From Hydrogenovibrio sp. JE_KL2 (GTDB lineage Bacteria; Pseudomonadota; Gammaproteobacteria; Thiomicrospirales; Thiomicrospiraceae), in NCBI RefSeq assembly GCF_009296185.1, contig NZ_WBJR01000004.1, forward strand, positions 124,001 to 188,000: DNA of 64,000 nt, written 5' to 3'. Below the pieces are notes generated by a model. It had not been told where the DNA came from. It did not search any database and worked only from the letters and a program-made list of their open reading frames with translations. Below, piece after piece: positions 58,541 through 64,000 of this stretch. The position numbers and the translations under genes were made by a program. Every line of letters starts with the position of its first letter. Position 1 is the first letter of the stretch.

Positions 58541-59125
58541 ATGATTCGACCTGGTGAATTTACCTGGCTAAAAGGCGGGATCGCACTTGCGCTTGTTGCT
58601 GCTATTGCGACCATTCTAGTCAAACCAATCGGCGTTTCCACTCAATTCGTTGTTACCGACACCATCATCTGGAAAACATTTGACAAAGACATTGTTCAAG
58701 TGACGGAAAAAGACGGCAAACAACACTATTCAAGTCCGAACGACTATATCAATAAAGCGAGAGGAAGTTACGGACACAGTGCCAGCAATCCTATCAATTA
58801 TAGCTTCGTCTTTGTTCTATCAATGATGTTGGGCGCAATGCTTTCATCGGTATTTGGTGGCCCTAAAGCATCCAAAGAAGAAAAACAAGTTCCTGAAGCC
58901 TTTCAAAAGCGCTATGGATTCAACCCCAAAAAGCGTTATGTCTTTGCGTTTATCGGCGGAGTATTTACCCTGTTCGGTGCCCGTATGGCGGGCGGCTGTA
59001 CTTCCGGCCACATGATTAGCGGCATGTTGCAAACCGCAGTAAGTGGTTATGTCTTTGCCTTTGGTGTCTTCCTCGTTGCTATCCCGACTGCACTGTTGGT
59101 TTATGGCATTAAGAAGAAAGCTTAA
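58541..59125 (+). CDS. YeeE/YedE-type transporter, half 1
   Basis: A 194-residue inner-membrane protein. It has a helix at about 8-30, a periplasmic segment (about 35-85), then three helices with the family signature GARMAGGCTSGHMISG, whose conserved Cys handles sulfur. The YeeE/YedE family (PmpA/PmpB, TsuA) takes up thiosulfate or related sulfur compounds. The start at 58541 follows AAAGGG; an earlier ATG is possible. It is followed after 12 nt by its partner half, so together they correspond to one full-size transporter. Confidence 0.85.
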   Translation: MIRPGEFTWLKGGIALALVAAIATILVKPIGVSTQFVVTDTIIWKTFDKDIVQVTEKDGKQHYSSPNDYINKARGSYGHSASNPINYSFVFVLSMMLGAMLSSVFGGPKASKEEKQVPEAFQKRYGFNPKKRYVFAFIGGVFTLFGARMAGGCTSGHMISGMLQTAVSGYVFAFGVFLVAIPTALLVYGIKKKA

Positions 59126-59137
59126 GGAGAAGCAGCA

Positions 59138-59713
59138 ATGGAAATTTTACTAGCAATTATTCTAGGAGCTGCTTTTGGAGCAGTACTTCAACGCATTGGG
59201 GCAACAAACCCGAATCACATTATCGATATGTTAAAACTGACCGATATGAAGCTGGCCAAAACCATTCTTATGGCAATTGGTCTTGCCTCTATTATCGTAT
59301 TCACGGTTAATGCAATTGCACCACAAACCGTTCATTTCAGTGTTAAAGCAGCCTATTTGGGTGTATTAGTCGGTGGTATGATTTTCGGTATCGGTTTTGC
59401 CGTAGGTGGACTTTGCCCAGGAACATCTCTGGCTTCAGCAGCTGAAGGTCGTAAAGACGCAATGTTCTTCGTTCTTGGCGGACTTTTGGGTTCATGGTTA
59501 TTTGCCATCGCTTACGAGCACATCAAAACCACAGACATCTATCGCACCAGCTTAGGCGGTAAGTCTGCATTGGCGGAAGGCGTATTCCGCCACGGACATG
59601 AATACCATGCCATCATCGGCTTCATGTCTGGAACAGTTACAGCAGTTGTAATCGGCATCATCTTCATCATTATTGCCGCCAAAATGCCTAACGCGCTACG
59701 TAAAGAAGACTAG
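59138..59713 (+). CDS. YeeE/YedE-type transporter, half 2
   Basis: A 191-residue inner-membrane protein with five or so helices. The signature GFAVGGLCPGTSLASAAEGRKDA carries the conserved Cys of the second YeeE/YedE repeat. It was found 12 nt after half 1 and has the ribosome site AAGGAGAAG. The pair is split in two genes where TsuA is a single chain. In a sulfur oxidiser it could move thiosulfate or a persulfide; the substrate is inferred only from family. Confidence 0.85.
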   Translation: MEILLAIILGAAFGAVLQRIGATNPNHIIDMLKLTDMKLAKTILMAIGLASIIVFTVNAIAPQTVHFSVKAAYLGVLVGGMIFGIGFAVGGLCPGTSLASAAEGRKDAMFFVLGGLLGSWLFAIAYEHIKTTDIYRTSLGGKSALAEGVFRHGHEYHAIIGFMSGTVTAVVIGIIFIIIAAKMPNALRKED

Positions 59714-59727
59714 TCTCCAACCTCAAC

Positions 59728-59757
59728 TAAACCCATGCCGGTTCAAGCATGGGTTTA
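59728..59757 (+). terminator. Hairpin after the YeeE/YedE pair
   Basis: An 11-bp stem, TAAACCCATGC with its complement, and a short loop. There is no T-run, so termination would be weak; a 3'-end stabiliser is possible. Confidence 0.55.
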
Positions 59758-59817
59758 GCACAAACCCTCGATATTCCCTCTTTCACCCTATATTAAAGAT
59801 TGCTTAATACTTCAATC

Positions 59818-59846
59818 TTGACTAGAATCCCGTTTTCGTATGTAAT
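59818..59846 (+). promoter_or_regulatory. Candidate promoter of the cytochrome c gene
   Basis: TTGACT (59818-59823), a 17-nt spacer, TGTAAT (59841-59846), about 50 nt before the start codon. Confidence 0.6.
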
Positions 59847-59898
59847 TACGGTCAGGGTAAAACCCGAATACTTTTTAAGTGCTTAGGAGAGTACAATT

Positions 59899-60210
59899 AT
59901 GAAAAAACTATTGGTTGCTTTAGCTACTACTGGTGTAGTAATGTTCGGCGCCACTGCACAAGCTGCTGGTAACGCTGCAGCTGGCGAAGGTACTTTTGGT
60001 ACTTGTGCTGGTTGTCACGGTGCTGACGCTCATGGTGGTGTAGGTCCAAAATTGGCTGGTTTGAAAGCTGATGAAATCGTTAAATTGCTTCACAAGTACA
60101 AGTCTGGTGAGCAAATGGGTCCTATGACTTCTATGATGGCTCCAATGGCTGCTGGTCTTTCTGACGCAGACATCGAGAACGTAGCTGCTTACATCGCAAC
60201 TCTAAAATAA
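59899..60210 (+). CDS. Small periplasmic cytochrome c (class I)
   Basis: A 103-residue exported monohaem cytochrome. The signal peptide is about 22 residues (ATAQA cleavage), the haem site CAGCH (Cys36, Cys39, His40), and Met-rich GPMTSMMAPMAAGLSD supplies the distal Met, followed by the C-terminal helix NVAAYIATL. It resembles the c5/c553 group of electron shuttles. Codon use is very regular, suggesting high expression. It has its own promoter and terminator. In a sulfur oxidiser it could take electrons from the Sox system (inference). Confidence 0.9.
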   Translation: MKKLLVALATTGVVMFGATAQAAGNAAAGEGTFGTCAGCHGADAHGGVGPKLAGLKADEIVKLLHKYKSGEQMGPMTSMMAPMAAGLSDADIENVAAYIATLK

Positions 60211-60234
60211 TATCTTTGTTTTAGATGCTACGAG

Positions 60235-60259
60235 AAAGCCGCTTTTTAGCGGCTTTTTT
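60235..60259 (+). terminator. Intrinsic terminator after cytochrome c
   Basis: AAAGCCGCT / AGCGGCTTT stem with a TTTT-type loop and a T-run. Confidence 0.88.
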
Positions 60260-60283
60260 ATTACCTGAATTTTTGGAAACCCC

Positions 60284-60733
60284 ATGCTTCAGAAACTTGC
60301 GCACCCTTTTATTTCCTACACTTTGGTTCTCGGTCAATTTGCATGCATTTTTGTATTACTTATACTGGCTCCCTTATTTAGCACGAGCCTATGGCTACTT
60401 GTGCAATTAAGTGCTATTGGTTTAGGACTTTGGGCAGTCGCTACCATGCACTTAGGACGGTTCAACATCGTTCCCGATCCAATGCCAAATGCCCAACTGG
60501 TGATGAAAGGACCTTATCGTTGGATTCGCCACCCTATGTATTCGTCTCTGCTGGTTTTCTTTTTCCCAATGGCAATACAAACCCAGAATCCCATCACATG
60601 GTTATGCTACGGTCTGTTGCTTATAGACCTTTTGCTTAAACTCCATTATGAAGAACGGCTTCTCATACAAACATTTGCAAACTATCCTGATTATCAAACC
60701 AAGAGCAAAAAGTTAATCCCCTACCTTTTTTAG
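60284..60733 (+). CDS. Isoprenylcysteine carboxyl methyltransferase (ICMT)-like membrane protein
   Basis: A 149-residue protein with about four membrane helices. The C-terminal half has the ICMT/PEMT signature: VMKGPYRWIRHPMYSS binds SAM, then EERLLIQTFANYPDYQTKSK. Bacterial members methylate unknown small molecules or lipids. Its position 74 nt after cytochrome c, past a terminator, gives no functional link. Confidence 0.8.
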   Translation: MLQKLAHPFISYTLVLGQFACIFVLLILAPLFSTSLWLLVQLSAIGLGLWAVATMHLGRFNIVPDPMPNAQLVMKGPYRWIRHPMYSSLLVFFFPMAIQTQNPITWLCYGLLLIDLLLKLHYEERLLIQTFANYPDYQTKSKKLIPYLF

Positions 60734-60849
60734 CCCTGCTTGTTTTTCACACCTAACGACAAGCTCAACATGCTTTCAAAAACCCTGTAAACATGCGAAA
60801 ATAGCCGCTTTATTTTTGTAGCATTTGACCAAAATAAGTGAGATAAATC

Positions 60850-61854
60850 ATGAGCAAACCTATTTTATTTAGTGGAATCCAGCCTTCAGGCGATTTAATG
60901 ATCGGTAACTACATCGGTTCCATTAAAAATTGGGTAAAAATGCAGGATGATTACAACTGCCTTTTCTCTCTGGTCAACATGCATGCCATTACGGTTGAGC
61001 AAGACCCTGCCGTGTTGGCAAAACGTACGTTGGACTTTGTCGCGCTTTACTTGGCTTCGGGCATCGACCCAAACAAGAGCACCGTTTTTATCCAATCTCA
61101 CGTGCCTGAACATGCCGAACTGGCTTGGGTATTGAACTGCTCAACCTACATGGGTGAGTTGAACCGCATGACGCAGTTTAAGGACAAGTCTCAAAAACAT
61201 GCCCAAAACATCAATGTAGGATTGTTCGATTACCCGGTATTAATGGCGGCTGACATCCTACTTTACCAAACAGAAATGGTTCCGGTAGGCGCAGACCAAA
61301 AGCAGCATTTAGAACTGACACGCGATTTGGCGGTGCGTTACAACAACCGTTTTGAAAGAGAAATCTTCAAGGTGCCTGAGCCATTTATTCCACCTGCAAC
61401 TTCCGGCGGGCGCATCATGAGCTTGCAGGATCCGACCTCTAAGATGTCTAAATCTGATGAGAACAAAAACAACTTCATCGCACTACTGGACGACCCAAAA
61501 ACCATCGTCAAAAAGTTCAAGAAAGCACAAACGGACTCTGGATCAGAAATCACCTATGACGTTGAAAACAAGCCAGGTGTATCAAACCTACTAACAATCT
61601 ACTCCGTTATCAGTGGCAAGACCATTGATGAAGTGATTCAGCACTTTGACGGCAAGATGTACGGTCATTTGAAAGTAGAGTTGGGTGAGTTGGTGGCAGA
61701 ATACCTAAAACCAATTCAAGACGAGTTCTACCATTTACGTAACCATGAAGATGAGCTGAGAAACATCCTGCGCAAGGGAGCTGAGCAAGCACGAGAACAA
61801 GCACAACAGACGTTGAAAGCTGTTCATGAAGCCATCGGTTTCGTATTACCGTAA
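60850..61854 (+). CDS. trpS: Tryptophanyl-tRNA synthetase
   Basis: Charges tRNA-Trp. At 334 residues it is the short class Ic form. The HIGH equivalent is [12 protein letters not shown] near residue 15, [25 protein letters not shown] forms the tryptophan/ATP pocket, and [10 protein letters not shown] is near 194. A copy of the dispersed repeat begins 17 nt after the stop. Confidence 0.96.
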   Translation: MSKPILFSGIQPSGDLMIGNYIGSIKNWVKMQDDYNCLFSLVNMHAITVEQDPAVLAKRTLDFVALYLASGIDPNKSTVFIQSHVPEHAELAWVLNCSTYMGELNRMTQFKDKSQKHAQNINVGLFDYPVLMAADILLYQTEMVPVGADQKQHLELTRDLAVRYNNRFEREIFKVPEPFIPPATSGGRIMSLQDPTSKMSKSDENKNNFIALLDDPKTIVKKFKKAQTDSGSEITYDVENKPGVSNLLTIYSVISGKTIDEVIQHFDGKMYGHLKVELGELVAEYLKPIQDEFYHLRNHEDELRNILRKGAEQAREQAQQTLKAVHEAIGFVLP

Positions 61855-61871
61855 CAACTCGCTAATACCTT

Positions 61872-61892
61872 AAAATATGCCAGGTTGGGGTA
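61872..61892 (-). repeat. Dispersed repeat copy 8
   Basis: Reverse orientation, ACCCCAACCTGGCATATTTT when read on the minus strand, one base from consensus. It lies between trpS and the following small gene. Confidence 0.85.
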
Positions 61893-61939
61893 CGAAACAC
61901 TCCAGTCAGACTATTTAGAAACGAATATCGGGAGACAAT

Positions 61940-62077
61940 ATGGGCTGGTCTGCTTGGGCTTTAGATCATATCTGGTTGGTTGCCGGCGGCAGCTTGGCGA
62001 TTAGTATCGCGCTACATTTCGCCATTGTTTGGTTTTTCAAACGCTCCGGTGTGAAATCTCCTACCTCAGATAAATAA
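61940..62077 (+). CDS. Tiny single-span membrane protein next to the SulP transporter
   Basis: A 45-residue protein translated directly: MGWSAWALDHIWLVAGGSLA at the start, one membrane helix at about 12-34, and a polar tail with KRSGVKSPTSDK. A GGGAGA ribosome site precedes the ATG by six bases. It has its own terminator, shared with SulP. Not recognised. Its neighbourhood with a similar tiny protein on the other side of the transporter gene is notable. Confidence 0.6.
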   Translation: MGWSAWALDHIWLVAGGSLAISIALHFAIVWFFKRSGVKSPTSDK

Positions 62078-62101
62078 AAAGCGGGCATTGCCCGCTTTTT
62101 T
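62076..62101. terminator. Bidirectional intrinsic terminator
   Basis: AAAAAGCGGGC / GCCCGCTTTTT with an ATT loop, flanked by A and T runs, between the converging tiny gene and SulP gene. Confidence 0.9.
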
Positions 62102-62118
62102 AATGTCTTTTCAAATCC

Positions 62119-63696
62119 TTATTTACCAAGTGATACATGGTAATGCGGGTCTTCAGACACATTCACTTCAATCAGCTCTTGCGCATCTGACAACAGCACC
62201 TGGCACTCTGGACTCAAGTGCTTCAACACCAATTTCTTGTTGGCTTCCTGATAGCGCTTCGTCAAGCTATCAATCGCTTCCACACCCGTGTGGTCGTAAA
62301 CACGAGAATGCTGGAAATCAATCTGCACGCATTCAGGATCGTTGTTCACATCAAACATCTCAACAAAGTTTTGTGCGGATGCAAAGAACAGCGGACCATG
62401 AACCTTGTAGATTTTAGCGATCTTACCGTCTTTCTCGACAATAGAACTTTCCAACATGATACGTTGCGCGTGTTGCCAAGCAAACACCAACGCAGACACA
62501 ATCACCCCGGCAATCACCGCCACAGCCAAATCGAAGATAACCGTCAATGCCGTTACCAAAACCATCACGAACGCATCGGCTTTGCTCATGCCGCGCATGA
62601 TATTCCAACTTGACCAGTTGAAAGTCGCTATCACCACAAAGAACATCAAACCAACCAATGCACCAATCGGCACATCTTCAATCAATGGTGATGCCACCAG
62701 TACGATTATCAGCAAACCTAACGCCGCAGAGATACCCGACAAGCGTCCAATACCACCGGAGTTGACGTTGATCATAGACTGACCAATCAACGCACAGCCC
62801 CCCATCGTACCGACTGCACCAGACACGCAGTTTGCCGCACCCAGCGCAACACACTCTTTGTTACCTTGGCCGCGCGTTTGGGTAATGTCGTCAATCAATG
62901 TCATTGTCAGCAAAGACTCGGTGGTTCCGACGATGGTTAAAATCACCGCATACGGCAAGACAATCCAAAGCGTATGCAAACTAAAGAAGTCTGCAGGTAA
63001 TAAGCCCCACCAGCTCGCACCTTGGAAACCACCCTCAATACCATCACCAAAAATCAACGACTCCAATGTCCCGTGTACAGAAGCTTTATCCCCTACAGTA
63101 ACGGTATTGATGTCAAACAACATCACCACCACTGTTACCAGAACAATTGCCGCCAATGCCGATGGCACCGCCTTGGTTAAACGTGGTAGCAAATAAATAA
63201 TTGCCATGGTTGCCGCGATGATTGCAATCATCGCATAGAGTGCATCGCCATTTAACCAGTGACCCGATGCATCTTTAAATTGCGTGAATTGCGCCATGAG
63301 AATGACCAATGCCAGCCCGTTGACAAACCCGAGCATAACCGGACTTGGCACCATTCGGATAAAGCGCCCCCACTTCATCACCCCGATAATGATTTGGAAA
63401 ACCCCCATCAGAATAACCGCGGCAAACAAATAATGTGCGCCATGTTCCATGACCAGATGCATCATGACTACCGCAAGTGAACCGGCAGCGGCAGAAATCA
63501 TCCCTGGACGACCGCCGAACATTGAGGTGATAAACCCGACGATAATCGCAGCAAAAAGCCCTACCAATGGATGCACGCCGGCCACAAAAGCAAATGCCAC
63601 CGCTTCCGGCACCAATGCCAGAGAAACGGTTATCCCGGATAAGGTATCGGCTTTATACTTACGCCAGTCAAAGCCATTCGCGACTGCATCACTCAT
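62119..63696 (-). CDS. SulP-family anion transporter with STAS domain
   Basis: An inner-membrane carrier for sulfate, bicarbonate or other anions. From the ATG at 63696 it has 525 residues; AAGGATGA nine bases before decides this over the ATG at 63705. Ten or more helices occupy about 20-420: the N-terminal TLSGITVSLALVPEAVAFAFVAGV is the SulP signature, and GTTESLLTMTLIDDITQTRGQ and NCVSGAVGTMGGCALIGQS follow. The STAS domain at about 430-520 holds VQIDFQHSRVYDHTGVEAI. In Hydrogenovibrio and relatives SulP proteins may carry bicarbonate (reported for the group; not provable here). Confidence 0.9.
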   Translation of the reverse strand: MSDAVANGFDWRKYKADTLSGITVSLALVPEAVAFAFVAGVHPLVGLFAAIIVGFITSMFGGRPGMISAAAGSLAVVMMHLVMEHGAHYLFAAVILMGVFQIIIGVMKWGRFIRMVPSPVMLGFVNGLALVILMAQFTQFKDASGHWLNGDALYAMIAIIAATMAIIYLLPRLTKAVPSALAAIVLVTVVVMLFDINTVTVGDKASVHGTLESLIFGDGIEGGFQGASWWGLLPADFFSLHTLWIVLPYAVILTIVGTTESLLTMTLIDDITQTRGQGNKECVALGAANCVSGAVGTMGGCALIGQSMINVNSGGIGRLSGISAALGLLIIVLVASPLIEDVPIGALVGLMFFVVIATFNWSSWNIMRGMSKADAFVMVLVTALTVIFDLAVAVIAGVIVSALVFAWQHAQRIMLESSIVEKDGKIAKIYKVHGPLFFASAQNFVEMFDVNNDPECVQIDFQHSRVYDHTGVEAIDSLTKRYQEANKKLVLKHLSPECQVLLSDAQELIEVNVSEDPHYHVSLGK

Positions 63697-63808
63697 TAAA
63701 GTCATCCTTTTTTAAATTTTATTGGGTGCAAATTCTAACAGAAAGCAGGTAGACTAGCGAATCAAGAGGGAAATAAGCCTGTAAATTCGATAGGTGAAGA
63801 GACTTTTT

Positions 63809-63973
63809 ATGGAATACATCAATGAGATTGCAATCGGTGCTGTCGTGGTACTGTTAGGCGCGCATTTCGGCCTGCACTTTTACTTCAAGGCCATCAAGAA
63901 AAAACAAGATAAACAACGTGCTGCAAAGCGAGCTGCCCAATCGAGAGAACCCCACGTAGAAAAGTCTGAGTAA
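63809..63973 (+). CDS. Tiny single-span membrane protein upstream of SulP
   Basis: A 54-residue protein: MEYINEIAIGAVVVLLGAHF at the start, one membrane helix at about 6-27, then a strongly basic, charged tail (KKKQDKQRAAKRAA). It is divergent from SulP with a 112-nt gap that may hold both promoters. The ribosome site is AGGTGAAGAG, 8-9 nt upstream. Architecture is like the 45-residue protein at the other end of the SulP gene. Function unknown. Confidence 0.6.
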   Translation: MEYINEIAIGAVVVLLGAHFGLHFYFKAIKKKQDKQRAAKRAAQSREPHVEKSE

Positions 63974-63979
63974 TCTCAT

Positions 63980-63998
63980 ACCCAACCTGGCAGATTTT
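63980..63998 (+). repeat. Dispersed repeat copy 9
   Basis: ACCCAACCTGGCAGATTTT, plus orientation, 6 nt after the stop of the tiny gene and at the window's edge. Confidence 0.85.
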
Positions 63999-64000
63999 CA

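Noticed and set aside
62456-63715. Several plus-strand frames opposite the SulP gene
   Set aside because: They are shadows of the transporter's hydrophobic codons; no motif or ribosome site.

Overview
The window reads as chromosomal DNA of a gammaproteobacterium of moderate GC content. It most resembles a sulfur-oxidising chemolithoautotroph of the Hydrogenovibrio/Thiomicrospira/Thiomicrorhabdus group. That placement is inferred from protein character, from fbp next to ppa, and from the YeeE/YedE sulfur-transport pair, small cytochrome c and SulP transporter; no rRNA or tRNA is present to confirm it. Almost the whole window is ordinary, densely packed coding sequence. No phage, IS element, CRISPR array or tRNA was seen.

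Layout. 1-2.0 kb: 5' part of thiI and an HDOD gene (minus). 2.2-4.3 kb: fbp, ppa and a small membrane protein (plus). 4.4-18.8 kb: a long minus-strand run read from right to left as yceD, rpmF, plsX, fabH, fabD, fabG, acpP, fabF, pabB, pabC, mltG, tmk, holB, tatD and an ABC exporter, so fatty-acid/phospholipid initiation, folate precursor synthesis and dTMP/replication genes lie together. 18.9-24.2 kb: maf, a Gph-like phosphatase, rluC and rne, the last behind a long leader. 24.3-29.7 kb: nitrogen control (glnE, a membrane methyltransferase, P-II, amtB). 29.9-36.7 kb: a short flagellin, valS, an SH3 protein, dsbC, xerD. 36.4-38.3 kb: rpsP-rimM-trmD-rplS. 38.6-51.0 kb: a CheY-like regulator facing rmuC, which closes an eight-gene MSHA-type type IV pilus/secretion operon without pilin genes. 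51.2-54.4 kb: ilvI-ilvH-ilvC. 54.7-58.4 kb: orn, a Ste24-type protease, a pterin dehydratase, rsgA and a small membrane protein. 58.5-64 kb: the YeeE/YedE pair, cytochrome c, an isoprenylcysteine-methyltransferase-like protein, trpS, and a SulP transporter flanked by two tiny single-span membrane proteins.

The least ordinary signal is a dispersed, strongly conserved sequence of about 20 bp with core CCCAACCTGG and tail CAGATTTT. It occurs nine times in 64 kb, in both orientations. Six copies lie between genes, mostly 6-21 nt after stop codons, with one inverted pair forming a hairpin. Three lie inside genes (pabC, xerD and a pilus-operon gene), where they are translated into three different peptides. 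This looks like selection or spread at the DNA level, in the manner of an uptake sequence or a miniature repeat.

Regulatory sites proposed here come from reading the sequence by eye: sigma70-type promoters for fbp, rne, valS, rpsP, ilvI, the Ste24 gene and cytochrome c; a sigma54-like promoter with NtrC-like half-sites before P-II; a FliA-like promoter before flagellin; and about a dozen intrinsic terminators.
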